Below are positions 7,136 through 15,423 of a stretch of DNA of 64,000 bases, piece by piece. Both the position numbers and the translations under genes were made by a program. Position 1 is the stretch's first letter, and every line of letters begins with the position of its first letter. The notes beneath the pieces are model-generated. The model was not told where the DNA came from and did no database searches. It was given only the letters and a program-made list of their open reading frames with translations. This DNA comes from an uncultured Fibrobacter sp. (GTDB taxonomy: Bacteria > Fibrobacterota > Fibrobacteria > Fibrobacterales > Fibrobacteraceae). Location: contig CAKUWY010000009.1 of assembly GCA_934699585.1 (NCBI GenBank), positions 62,001 through 126,000 on the forward strand, given 5' to 3'.

Positions 7136-7876
7136 ATGAAGAATTTATCCAAGTGTCTGTGTGTGGCGGCTATCACATTTGCCGCGGTCTCTTCTGTCGC
7201 CTTTGCCGACGACAACATCCGCTTTGTTCCGGAACCTTACCCCATTGGCCAGGCTGACCAGGGGGAGGTAAGGCATGTGGTGCTCAAGGGCGCCAACGTT
7301 TCCGGAAAAGAAATCAACCTGGAAAGCGTCATGGGCCAGGGGGTTGGCATGTCCAACTTCAAGTTCCCCAAGAAGATTGCCAAGGGTGCTGCGGTTGCCA
7401 TTGAGTTCGACATGGATTTTGCGGGCATGGACGGCCAGATCAACCCGGTGGTGGTGATGGTGGGCACCGACGGCACGCCTTACACGGCAACCTTGGACGG
7501 CTTTGTGAAGGCCCCCATCTTCTTTGGCGAAAAGCTCTTCGATACGGGATTCTACGCCAAGGGCGAAAAGCGATCATGGACGTTCTATGTGTGGGAGACC
7601 GACAAGAAGGAACGGCCCGACCTGGCTCTGGACTCCGCCGCCCTGCGGGAGTTTTCCATGACGTCCAAGCCGGTGATGCTGAACGTGGACAAGCTGGACC
7701 AGATCAAGGAAGGGGGCAAGGTCCCAGGCCTCAAGGTGACCCTGACTACCAAGGGACTTTTGCGTGAAGGTCTGGAACTGAAACAGCGGAGCATCCGCAA
7801 GATTGTGGGCTTCAAGAGCAAAAAACACCCCAAGGCCACCCCCGAGGTGCTGATTGTGGGCTACTGGAAGGAGTAG
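7136..7876 (+). CDS. Exported protein of unknown function
   Basis: 246 residues with a cleavable signal peptide (MKNLSKCLCVAAITFAAVSS, cleavage after AFA). The mature domain is rich in beta strands and looks like an Ig-type fold. Features seen are a GKEINLESVMGQGVG segment, GTDGTPYTATLDGFVKAP, and a basic tail that ends in strand. I recognise no enzyme motif. The start at 7136 is chosen for the signal peptide; an upstream extension from 7088 is unlikely. There is no Shine-Dalgarno sequence, and TATATT at 7123-7128 sits 7 bp before the ATG, so the message may be leaderless. Confidence 0.75.
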   Translation: MKNLSKCLCVAAITFAAVSSVAFADDNIRFVPEPYPIGQADQGEVRHVVLKGANVSGKEINLESVMGQGVGMSNFKFPKKIAKGAAVAIEFDMDFAGMDGQINPVVVMVGTDGTPYTATLDGFVKAPIFFGEKLFDTGFYAKGEKRSWTFYVWETDKKERPDLALDSAALREFSMTSKPVMLNVDKLDQIKEGGKVPGLKVTLTTKGLLREGLELKQRSIRKIVGFKSKKHPKATPEVLIVGYWKE

Positions 7877-7945
7877 TCTGGTCTAAAAAACGCGAAAAAT
7901 TCTGTTTTTTCGCAATTTCGCCTTGAAAAAAGGGGAGACTTTAAC

Positions 7946-7953
7946 TAACTTTG
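7946..7953 (+). promoter_or_regulatory. TAnnTTTG promoter element of tRNA-Pro
   Basis: TAACTTTG matches the Bacteroidetes-type -7 element; the tRNA begins 18 bp downstream. Confidence 0.5.
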
Positions 7954-7971
7954 GTGCACTCGTAAGAGTCT

Positions 7972-8045
7972 CGGGATGTAGCTCAGCCTGGTAGAGCGCT
8001 TGAATGGGGTTCAAGAGGTCGCTGATTCGAATTCAGTCATCCCGA
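7972..8045 (+). tRNA. tRNA-Pro (anticodon GGG)
   Basis: Complete cloverleaf. Acceptor CGGGATG/CATCCCG, D stem GCTC/GAGC, anticodon stem CTTGA/TCAAG with loop ATGGGGT, T arm GCTGA-TTCGAAT-TCAGT, discriminator A. CCA is not encoded. The first base C and the GGG anticodon fit proline. Confidence 0.95.
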
Positions 8046-8049
8046 TAAA

Positions 8050-8076
8050 AAGGCCCGCTTTTGTAGCGGGTCTTTT
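8050..8076 (+). terminator. Terminator of tRNA-Pro
   Basis: Stem AAGGCCCGCT / AGCGGGTCTT followed by TTTT, directly after the tRNA. Confidence 0.8.
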
Positions 8077-8146
8077 CTATTTTGTTGAAAAGGCGTTTTT
8101 AGGTAGGACGCCGCGGAATGTTTAAGGAGCAAGTTTAAGGAGTAGG

Positions 8147-10285
8147 GTGGCAAAACGCATACCAAAGACCGAGGCCCCTCTGGAGGTTGGCCGGAAACGA
8201 AAGTCCCAGGAACTGGAACTTTTTTGCGAGGTCTATATCCCGCTGGCCCCGTCGGTCTATACCTACGGCGTTCCCGAAGGCGCAAAAATTGAACGGGGAA
8301 GCGTGGTCTGGGTGCAGTTTGCCACCCGCAAGAACCCCCTGCTGGCCCTAGTTTCCCGTGTGAGCCGGGAGCGGCCCGCCTTTGACGTGCGGTGCGCTTA
8401 CCCCCATGCTTCGGGCTATGTCTTTAACGAGCGGTACATGGACGCCCTGGAATGGGTGGCACGCTACTATATAAGTACTCCCATGAAGGCCTTGGACGTG
8501 TTCTGGCCTTCGGATTTCGGGAAGTACCTGGACGCCATCGCTGCCGAAGCTGGCACGGAAGTTGCGGCTTCGGGTTCGAACGGTGTTGCCTCGGGTTCGA
8601 ATGGCGCCGATGTTGGCACGGAAGTTGCTCCGGTTGGTACGGGTGAAACTTTGGCTGGTTCGGACGGTGTTGCCTCGGGCGTAAAAAGTGCCGCGCCCCT
8701 GACAGACGAGCAGCAGGTGGCGTTAAACGCCCTGGTGGCCCGCCTAGAAGGAAACGGTTTCCGCGGGGCGCTTTTACACGGGGTCACCGGCAGCGGCAAG
8801 ACCCGTGTCTATCAGGAACTGGCCCGCGTGGCACTTGGCCGGGGGCTCAAGGTCTTGATTCTCGTGCCCGAAATAGGCCTTACGCCCCAGACGGCGGGGC
8901 GGTTCGAGAGTTTTCTGGGCGTGTCCGTGCAGGTGCTGCATTCCGCCCTTTCGGCCCCCAAGAAGCGCTCCGCCTATGTGTCCGTGCTGAAGGGGGAGGC
9001 CCGTGTGGTTCTCGGGACCCGGAGCGCCATCCTTGCGCCCTTCGACTTTGATGTAGTTGTGCTGGACGAGGAGCACGACAGTTCCTTCAAGCAGCAGGAC
9101 CCGGCTCCCCGCTACCACACCCGGGAACTGGCCTTCCATTTGGCCCACAAGTACGGGGCCCTGGTGGTGCTCGGGTCTGCCACGCCGGCTTTGGAAACTT
9201 TTTACAACGCGAACCAGGGCCACCTGGAACTGCTTTCACTGAAAAAGCGGGCTACGGCGGCGCCCCTGCCCGATGTAAAGATTATCGACATGGGTGAGGT
9301 CCGGCAGCAGAAGGGAATCCTCATGTCGCCGGAGTTGCGGGAGGCCCTGACGGAATGCGTTTCGGCTGGGGAGCAGGCCATTGTGCTTATGAACCGCCGG
9401 GGTTATTCCAAGATTCGGGTGTGCAGCAGCTGCGGCGAGACGCTCTACTGCAAGCATTGCCACGTGCCCTTGGTTTACCACCGGCAGTACCGCGGGCTTC
9501 TGTGCCATTACTGCAACAGCATCTATCCTGAAAACACCTGCTGCCATTCCTGCGGGGCGGAGACCTACGAATACGTGGGTGGCGCCATCGAAAAGTTGGA
9601 AGAAGAAATTGTGCAGTGGATTCCGGGGGCGAACGTGGTCCGTATGGACAGGGACACCACCCAAAACGTAGGTTCCGTGGAAAAAATTCTGGAATCTTTC
9701 AGGAACCGGGAACACAACGTTTTGCTGGGCACCCAGATGGTGGCCAAGGGCCACGACTTTCCGGGCGTGCGTCTTGTTGGGATCGTCGGGGCCGACAGCG
9801 GGCTCGGCATTCCCGACTTTCGCGGGACGGAGCGACTGTTCCAGCTGTTGAGCCAGACGGCAGGCCGTGCAGGCCGTGCCCAGGGCGGCGGCCGCGTCTT
9901 GATTCAGACCATGAATCCTGCGGAACCCATAATGCAGTTCGCCCTGAACCACGACTATGCGGGTTTTGCCCGGAGTGAACTTTTGAACCGGAAGGCAGCG
10001 CTCTATCCGCCCTTCTGCAAGCTGGTGTCCGTCTCTGTCGGGAGTCGTGACGAGTCGGCCTTGAGCGGGGCTCTGTCAAAGCTTGAGGCCTTGTGCAAAA
10101 AGGAAAAGTCCCTGACGGTGCTTGGGCCTGTCGAAGCCTTTGTGCCTGTGGTGCAGAACGTGCACTGGAGCAGGCTCTACCTGAAAACCCAGGACCTGAA
10201 TGCTGTGCGCAGCGTGCTCGGACCTGTGGTGAACAACCCCAAGGCTTTTACCCCCGGGGTAGATGTGAAGGTGGAAATAGAGTAG
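8147..10285 (+). CDS. priA: Primosomal replication restart helicase PriA
   Basis: 712 residues. PriA recognises stalled forks and reloads the replicative helicase. The N-terminal DNA-binding part contains LAPSVYTYGVPEG and the winged-helix ALEWVARYYISTPMKAL. Then come the helicase with Walker A GVTGSGKT (about residues 211-219), DEEH (about 306) and GSATPALET, a zinc-binding module with eight cysteines at about 426-472, and motifs V/VI (GTQMVAKGHDFPGV, QTAGRAGR). Between the DNA-binding part and helicase lies an unusual ~50-residue linker of repeated ASGSNG and VGTEVA units. The GTG start at 8147 is preceded by GGAGTAGG; a second GTTTAAGGAG copy lies just upstream. The gene ends flush against the convergent dus gene. 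Confidence 0.97.
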   Translation: MAKRIPKTEAPLEVGRKRKSQELELFCEVYIPLAPSVYTYGVPEGAKIERGSVVWVQFATRKNPLLALVSRVSRERPAFDVRCAYPHASGYVFNERYMDALEWVARYYISTPMKALDVFWPSDFGKYLDAIAAEAGTEVAASGSNGVASGSNGADVGTEVAPVGTGETLAGSDGVASGVKSAAPLTDEQQVALNALVARLEGNGFRGALLHGVTGSGKTRVYQELARVALGRGLKVLILVPEIGLTPQTAGRFESFLGVSVQVLHSALSAPKKRSAYVSVLKGEARVVLGTRSAILAPFDFDVVVLDEEHDSSFKQQDPAPRYHTRELAFHLAHKYGALVVLGSATPALETFYNANQGHLELLSLKKRATAAPLPDVKIIDMGEVRQQKGILMSPELREALTECVSAGEQAIVLMNRRGYSKIRVCSSCGETLYCKHCHVPLVYHRQYRGLLCHYCNSIYPENTCCHSCGAETYEYVGGAIEKLEEEIVQWIPGANVVRMDRDTTQNVGSVEKILESFRNREHNVLLGTQMVAKGHDFPGVRLVGIVGADSGLGIPDFRGTERLFQLLSQTAGRAGRAQGGGRVLIQTMNPAEPIMQFALNHDYAGFARSELLNRKAALYPPFCKLVSVSVGSRDESALSGALSKLEALCKKEKSLTVLGPVEAFVPVVQNVHWSRLYLKTQDLNAVRSVLGPVVNNPKAFTPGVDVKVEIE

Positions 10286-11299
10286 CTACTCTTCTACAAC
10301 CAGGTCCATGGCCCGTCGGAGCATTCCGGCGGCGTCTTTTGTTTTGGGGGCTTCCTGGCTCAAGACCTGACGGAATTTTCGGGCGCCGGGGAGTCCGGTG
10401 AACAGTCCGTAGAGGTGGCGTGTGAGGATAGTGGCAGGCGTCCCTTTGGAAAATTCCTTTTCAACATAGGGCAGGTAGGCTTCGAGAACCGCCTTACGGG
10501 ACGAGGGCTTCCCTTCTTTTGTCATTCCCGGCTTGGCCGGGAATCTCCCATCACAGAATATTCTCTCGTCGGCATCCTGCAGGAACCAGGGATTTTCGTA
10601 GGCCTCCCGACCCACCATCACGCCGTCCAGGTCTTTCAGCTGTTCCTCTACCTGGTCCAGGGTCTTGATGCCGCCGTTGATGGAAATGTTCAGCTGGGGC
10701 ATCTCGGCTTTCAGATTGTGGACAAATTCATATTTCAACGGCGGAACTTCCCGGTTCTCCTTGGGACTGAGCCCCTTGAGCCAGGCCTTTCGGGCGTGTA
10801 TAATGAAAATGCGGCAGCCGGCGTCGGCGATGGTCCCGACAAAGTCCCGGAAAAACTCCCAACTGTCGAATTCATCTACGCCGATGCGGCACTTGATGGA
10901 AACGGGAATAGAGACGGCGTCCTGCATGGCTTTGAAACTGTCCGCCACCAGGTTCTTGTCCTTCATGAGGCAGGCACCGAAGTTTCCGTTCTGCACCCGG
11001 TCCGAAGGGCATCCGCAGTTCAGGTTCACTTCGCCAAAGCCTGCACGCTCCACCATCTTGCTTGCCGCCGCAAGTTCTGCAGGATCACTTCCGCCCAGTT
11101 GGAGCACCGCGGGCATTTCGCAGTCTTCGTGGCCCAGGAACAGTTCCGGGTCCTTGCAGTGCAAAAGTCCTGTAGATACCACCATCTCGCTGTAGAGCAG
11201 GATGTTCTTGGAAATCAACCGCAAAAAATACCGTTCGTGACGGTCGGTGCAGTCCAGCATGGGGGCGATAGAAAGCCGTCGGTTGAAATCCAGGTTCAT
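10286..11299 (-). CDS. dusA: tRNA-dihydrouridine synthase (DusA-like)
   Basis: FMN enzyme that reduces uridines in the tRNA D-loop. 337 residues. N-terminal APMLDCTDRHER, LQLGGSDP, the active-site block NLNCGCPSDRVQNGNFGACL with its catalytic cysteine, IKCRIGVD, FIIHARKAWLKGLSPKENR, NGGI and VMVGREAYENP are all present and match DusA closely. About residues 250-262 (GRFPAKPGMTKE) do not belong to the family. They are encoded by a palindromic intergenic repeat (10521-10548) inserted in frame. No Shine-Dalgarno; TATCTTTC sits 5 bp before the ATG, suggesting a leaderless mRNA. It meets priA end to end with no gap. Confidence 0.95.
   Translation of the reverse strand: MNLDFNRRLSIAPMLDCTDRHERYFLRLISKNILLYSEMVVSTGLLHCKDPELFLGHEDCEMPAVLQLGGSDPAELAAASKMVERAGFGEVNLNCGCPSDRVQNGNFGACLMKDKNLVADSFKAMQDAVSIPVSIKCRIGVDEFDSWEFFRDFVGTIADAGCRIFIIHARKAWLKGLSPKENREVPPLKYEFVHNLKAEMPQLNISINGGIKTLDQVEEQLKDLDGVMVGREAYENPWFLQDADERIFCDGRFPAKPGMTKEGKPSSRKAVLEAYLPYVEKEFSKGTPATILTRHLYGLFTGLPGARKFRQVLSQEAPKTKDAAGMLRRAMDLVVEE
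10521..10548. repeat. REP-like palindrome inside the dus coding sequence
   Basis: GTCATTCCCGGCTTGGCCGG then GAATCTCC. The core ATTCCCGGC-TTG-GCCGGGAAT is a perfect 9-bp stem. It has the same design as the intergenic palindromes at 1012, 23581 and 61766, but here it is read through in frame by dusA. Confidence 0.75.
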
Positions 11300-11311
11300 G
11301 GGGAGAAAGAT

Positions 11312-11510
11312 AGTAATTAGGGGCTAGGATCTAGGGGTTAGGGGATAGGATCTAGGGACTAGGGGTCGCTTCGCTTTGAGGAGTGAGGTCGGGCCTGCGG
11401 CCCTTTGAGGTATGAGATGCGAGTGGCTAGTGCCTCGCAATCCGCAACTCACACCCCACAACTCATAACTCATAACCCATAACTCACAGCTCATTTCGCC
11501 CGCCAAACAG
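11312..11510. repeat. Two intergenic low-complexity repeat families, side by side
   Basis: 11312-11367 holds TAGGATCTAGGGG units. 11380-11505 holds GAGGTATGAG and then ACTCATAACTCATAACCCAT units. Together they fill the gap between the divergent dus gene and the aspartoacylase gene. No open frame of interest. Confidence 0.6.
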
Positions 11511-11535
11511 CAGCCATTTTTCTATAATGCTTACC

Positions 11536-12447
11536 ATGAGCCTGATTAAAAACATTGTCGTTGCGGGCGGGACCCACGGGAACGAGAGGACAGGTGTCCG
11601 CCTGGTGGAAAAGTGGATGGAACACCCCGAATGCTACAGCTCCTGTTGCCCAAGCGCCAAGGTGGAACTGGTGCTTTCGAACCCGGAGGCGGTTCGGCTG
11701 AACAGGCGGTATCGCGACCACGACCTGAACAGGGCTTTTTCACAGGTGTGCCTGGACATGAGCACTGAACCCCAGGAATACGAGTTCCGCCGTGCCCAGG
11801 AACTGAACCGCATCTACGGCCCCAAGGGAACAGACACAAAGACGGACCTGTTGCTGGACGTGCACAATACGGGAGCGAACATGGGGCTGTGCCTGATCCT
11901 TTCGGCACGGGACCCCTTCACCATGAAAGCTTCCGCCGTGCTGACCCAGGAATTCAAGGACGCGTGGATTTATTACCAGCCCGAAGAGCGGAGCATGTCG
12001 CCCTATTTCGGGACGGTGGCCAAGGCGGACGTGTGCATCGAGATTGGCCCCCAGCAGCACGGCACCCTGGATGCCCGCCTGTTCGAGGAATCGGAAAGTC
12101 TGGTGAAGCGTTACCTGGAACTTACGGAAGAATGGAACCGTGGGGAACTCCAGAAGCGAGTCCCCATTCAGGTGGAAGTGTTTACGCAACTTCGGGACTT
12201 AGGTTACCCGAAGGCGTGGGCGGGAGCGCCCATCGAGGCCATGATCCATCCCGATTTGTTGGGCCGTGACTTTGGCGAGCTGAAAAAGGGCGACAAGTTG
12301 TTCCGCACCTTCGACGGCAAGGACATTCTGTACCAGGGCGAGCCGGACGGGCACGAGAGCGTGTGGCCCATCTTTATCAACGAACCCGCCTATTACGAGA
12401 AGGACATCGCCATGAGCCTTACGGTGAGGACCGTGGAGGAGTGGTGA
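11536..12447 (+). CDS. Aspartoacylase-like zinc deacylase
   Basis: 303 residues, cytoplasmic. Members of the aspartoacylase/succinylglutamate desuccinylase family remove acyl groups from N-acyl amino acids. Motifs in order: GGTHGNERTG (zinc His and Glu), NPEAVRLNRRYRDHDLNRAF, a DVHNTGANMGL zinc His, CIEIGPQQHGTLDA with the catalytic Glu, and IHPDLLGRDFGELKKGDKLF near the end. Length and motif spacing follow vertebrate ASPA (aspartoacylase proper) more closely than AstE. Substrate is inferred to be N-acetylaspartate or a similar compound. Start at 11536 is preferred: the ATG at 11527 overlaps a TATAAT box (11523-11528), so the message is probably leaderless. Three co-directional genes follow closely. 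Confidence 0.85.
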   Translation: MSLIKNIVVAGGTHGNERTGVRLVEKWMEHPECYSSCCPSAKVELVLSNPEAVRLNRRYRDHDLNRAFSQVCLDMSTEPQEYEFRRAQELNRIYGPKGTDTKTDLLLDVHNTGANMGLCLILSARDPFTMKASAVLTQEFKDAWIYYQPEERSMSPYFGTVAKADVCIEIGPQQHGTLDARLFEESESLVKRYLELTEEWNRGELQKRVPIQVEVFTQLRDLGYPKAWAGAPIEAMIHPDLLGRDFGELKKGDKLFRTFDGKDILYQGEPDGHESVWPIFINEPAYYEKDIAMSLTVRTVEEW

Positions 12448-12459
12448 TTACAGTGATTG

Positions 12460-13140
12460 ATGTGGAATGTGAGGTGTGAAGTGGAATATGATTTGAACAA
12501 CGTGCCCAGTGCAGAACTTTCCATGGTTCCGGGGGAAGAACGCTTGAAAAATTTCATGGAACTGGTCCAGGCCGAAAAGACCAAGCCCTGGGAGTCCCGC
12601 CTCCAGGACATTCTGGATTCCTTTGAGGACTTTTTGACCCTGCGTCCGGAACCGCCCCAGTCCTGGCTGGACAACTACGCCGCCAGCGGCAAGAAGTTCG
12701 ACTACCACCAGGTGGTGCTGCCCCAGGATTTCCAGGACCCCTACGAAGACGACCTGGGGAACATCCGCAGGCTCCGTGGTGAATTCGAGCGCGTGCCCAG
12801 CACCATGGCCTTGGAGCACGAACTGATTAGCAGGAACTATTTCATTTACGAAAACGGACACGCCGACCCCATCGCGGCCCCGCGCCCTATGCTCATGCTA
12901 GAAAGCAAGGACCGGGACGACGACCAGGAGGAGGAAGAAGGGGACATCACCTGGGACTGTTGTATCTCCATTTTCCCCGACGGAAGCTACACTTCTTACA
13001 ACCTGGACCACGATGACGAAGAGGTTTTGGGGGAAGATTTCAAGGCCGTTTTCGAAAAACACATCGAAACTCTGTCCAAAATGCAGCTGGTGATTCCCGT
13101 AGAGGGCAGGGATTATGGTATATTGAGGAGTGATGCGTAG
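12460..13140 (+). CDS. Uncharacterised acidic cytoplasmic protein
   Basis: 226 residues from the ATG used here. Very acidic, with a DDDQEEEEGD stretch near residue 150. There is no signal peptide or membrane segment. Recognisable blocks are WLDNYAASGKKFDYHQVVLP and CISIFPDGSYTSYNLDHDDEE, neither matching a family I know. The first ~10 codons lie in a GTGAGGTGTGAAG-type repeat, so the true start is uncertain. It could be the ATG at 12460 or a GTG around 12481. It starts 12 bp after the aspartoacylase stop and overlaps the next gene by 8 bp, so it sits in an operon. Confidence 0.65.
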   Translation: MWNVRCEVEYDLNNVPSAELSMVPGEERLKNFMELVQAEKTKPWESRLQDILDSFEDFLTLRPEPPQSWLDNYAASGKKFDYHQVVLPQDFQDPYEDDLGNIRRLRGEFERVPSTMALEHELISRNYFIYENGHADPIAAPRPMLMLESKDRDDDQEEEEGDITWDCCISIFPDGSYTSYNLDHDDEEVLGEDFKAVFEKHIETLSKMQLVIPVEGRDYGILRSDA

Positions 13141-14416
13141 GCTTTTGACAAAGGTATTGCTTGGAATGTCCCTGCTTTTCGGCGGGGCTTTTGCAGCCTT
13201 TATCCAGAGCCCCATACCGCCCAGCACCCAGCAGAACTTTGTGCGGGATACCGACGGCGACGGCCGCATGGACCAGATGGAAATCCGTTTCCTGGGGAAC
13301 CTGACCAAGGAATACGTGTCCTCCATGCTGGACAGCCTCACTTTTGAATGGATTGATTCTTCGGGAGCGGCCAAGCACTACACCGTGGCTGCAGGCAAGT
13401 TCCAGCTGAACCCGGCCAACAAGCGCAGTCTCATAGTTGACCTGAAGGGGATGCAGAAAAGTTTCCGCCTGCTGACTGCCCTTTCTACTATGGAGTTTTC
13501 TGCTGCCATCTACGGTTCGGCGCTTTTGTACCTGCGGGACGGTTCCATGTATCCCGTGGCCCTGAAAGACGCCATGGCGCCAGCCATCATGTCGGCCTAC
13601 CTGAGAAACATGCGGGGCAAGTCCAACGATTCCCTGACGGTGCTGTTTTCGGAAACGGTCCGGACGGTTCCCGGCTGCCCGGCCCTGCTGGAATACAAGA
13701 GCGCAAAAGACGGCAAGGTCCGCAAACTCAAGACAGACGAAATCCGCTGGAATTTCTGGATGAATTCCGCCGTGTTCGTCCTGGACAAGAAGGCTTCGGC
13801 CGATGGGGTTTCATTCCGGGATTCCTTGCGGCTGGTGAACGGCTGCGTAGAAGATACCAGCGGGAATGCGGTTTCGAAGGTCTCCCAGTTCTCGTCGTTG
13901 ACAGGCTATTCTCCTTTCGAGGTGGTCGTGCCCTCCATGGCGGTGGACAGTGCCTCAAGGCATGGCGCAGGTGCCGGAGGCGCGGGGCTCCCGGTTTTCC
14001 AGCTGAATTTCCAGCCTCTGCCTGTAGAGTCTGCCCGGGATACGGCCTGGGGCGTTTACATGGACGTGCTGGGCGAAGAATTCGAGAATGCCCTCCGCGA
14101 AATTTTGAAGATGGACGAAAAGACTCCTGTTAGTTTGTCAAAACTGAAGGTCCGCTTCGACATCCGCATCTACACGAACCTGGGCGCCTATGTGGTGGGG
14201 ACCCGCGCTGACATCGCCGGAAACGACGAACGTCTGGGCGGCAAACCCATGCAGCTTTCCCTCCGCTGGAACTTTATGGACAGTCACGGCCGTCGTGTTT
14301 CTACGGGCGTCTATATCGCCAACGTGACCGCCGTGGTGGAATACGACGGCAAGGCCGTGTTCCGGAACGGAACGGACGCCACGGCATCCTACGTGTTCGG
14401 GGTGGTCCGCCGCTAG
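13133..14416 (+). CDS. Exported protein with Ca-binding-like repeat and beta-sandwich domains
   Basis: 427 residues, signal peptide cleaved after FAAF/AAFI near residue 22. Directly after it comes DTDGDGRMDQMEIRF, a calcium-loop motif as in thrombospondin type 3 or dockerin-like repeats. The rest is strand-rich with FSETV blocks recalling bacterial Ig-like modules that precede surface proteins. The C-terminal part (MQLSLRWNFMDSHGRRVSTG, then VYIANV) resembles a FlgD/T9SS-like terminal sandwich. GAGGAG ribosome site; its ATG overlaps the end of the preceding gene. Role in cell-surface display is inferred only. Confidence 0.7.
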   Translation: MRRLLTKVLLGMSLLFGGAFAAFIQSPIPPSTQQNFVRDTDGDGRMDQMEIRFLGNLTKEYVSSMLDSLTFEWIDSSGAAKHYTVAAGKFQLNPANKRSLIVDLKGMQKSFRLLTALSTMEFSAAIYGSALLYLRDGSMYPVALKDAMAPAIMSAYLRNMRGKSNDSLTVLFSETVRTVPGCPALLEYKSAKDGKVRKLKTDEIRWNFWMNSAVFVLDKKASADGVSFRDSLRLVNGCVEDTSGNAVSKVSQFSSLTGYSPFEVVVPSMAVDSASRHGAGAGGAGLPVFQLNFQPLPVESARDTAWGVYMDVLGEEFENALREILKMDEKTPVSLSKLKVRFDIRIYTNLGAYVVGTRADIAGNDERLGGKPMQLSLRWNFMDSHGRRVSTGVYIANVTAVVEYDGKAVFRNGTDATASYVFGVVRR

Positions 14417-14430
14417 GGCCTGCTTTTCCC

Positions 14431-15423
14431 ATGGACTTGGAAGAGACGAAAATCTATAAAGGGTACCAATCCTTTATGGAACCGTATTTGCCTGAATTTA
14501 GTTCAGGATGGCGACTTGGGTCTAGACCGGAGTTGTGGTCTGAGCCGTGTCAAGTTACTTTGTCTGAAATCCTGGACGGCTATGACGCCTTCTGTTTCGA
14601 TGGCTACGGAACGCTATACAACCGCGGGGACTTCGTTTACCCCGGTGCCATGGAGTGGTACCGCACTTTGCGGGCGGCGGGCAAGCACTTGCGACTGGTG
14701 ACCAACGCGGCCTCCAACACCGACGAGTTCCTTGCGGCAGACGCCGGGGCCCGGGGCTTTGATTTTACGGCGGAAGAGACTATTTCCTCGGGCGGCTTGC
14801 TTGCGGACCTGTCTCGGGGCGAGCCCGTGGGTGTTTTTGATTTAGTGGGGTTTTCTGGACAGAAACGCGGGCCGGCTGATGGTCTGAAAATCGGCGAGCC
14901 TCTGGAACGGACTGTCCGCGAAGTTTATTACATCGGTCGGGACACCGGCGTGAACGTGCTTGCCCAGGCGGGAATGGCTGCCGTTGAAAATCCGGTGGAC
15001 CCTGTGGTGGCGGTATCGTCTTACACGGCAACCTCCGAGATGTTCGAGCGGGCGGTAGAGATATTGCGGCGCCCAGGCGGCTTGCTGCTGGTGCTGAACC
15101 CAGACGCCTGGGCTCCAAAGATAGACGGCAGCCGGAGCGCCGTATCCGGCACGCTGGCGGAACGCCTGCGGGTAGCCTCCGGCTGTAGGACCTGCTATTT
15201 GGGAAAGCCTTTCCCTGCCATCTGGGAAAAGGTCCGTCGTTCGCTCCCTTCGGGTGCGCGGGTGCTGATGATAGGCGATACCATCGGGACGGATGTTTAT
15301 GGAGCAAAGATTGCAGGCTTTGATGCCGCCCTGGTGGTAGGGCGGAACGTGCCCGAAGAGAGTCTTGCTGCAGACGAAGCCGCCCTAGGCGTGCGGCCCG
15401 ACTACTACTTGGTGCCGGGCTGA
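14431..15423 (+). CDS. HAD-superfamily phosphatase (NagD-like, subfamily IIA)
   Basis: 330 residues. Motif I is FCFDGYGTLYNRG, with the nucleophile Asp followed by Gly-Tyr in place of the second Asp, as in some dehalogenase-like members. Motif II is LRLVTNAASN, the conserved lysine region is near YLGKPFPAIW, and motif IV is MIGDTIGTDVYGAKIAGFD. A large cap between motifs II and III places it in subclass II. The substrate cannot be read from sequence; sugar phosphates or nucleotides are usual. It begins 14 bp after the preceding gene, and its 3' end overlaps the convergent gene at 15405 by 19 bp. Confidence 0.82.
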   Translation: MDLEETKIYKGYQSFMEPYLPEFSSGWRLGSRPELWSEPCQVTLSEILDGYDAFCFDGYGTLYNRGDFVYPGAMEWYRTLRAAGKHLRLVTNAASNTDEFLAADAGARGFDFTAEETISSGGLLADLSRGEPVGVFDLVGFSGQKRGPADGLKIGEPLERTVREVYYIGRDTGVNVLAQAGMAAVENPVDPVVAVSSYTATSEMFERAVEILRRPGGLLLVLNPDAWAPKIDGSRSAVSGTLAERLRVASGCRTCYLGKPFPAIWEKVRRSLPSGARVLMIGDTIGTDVYGAKIAGFDAALVVGRNVPEESLAADEAALGVRPDYYLVPG

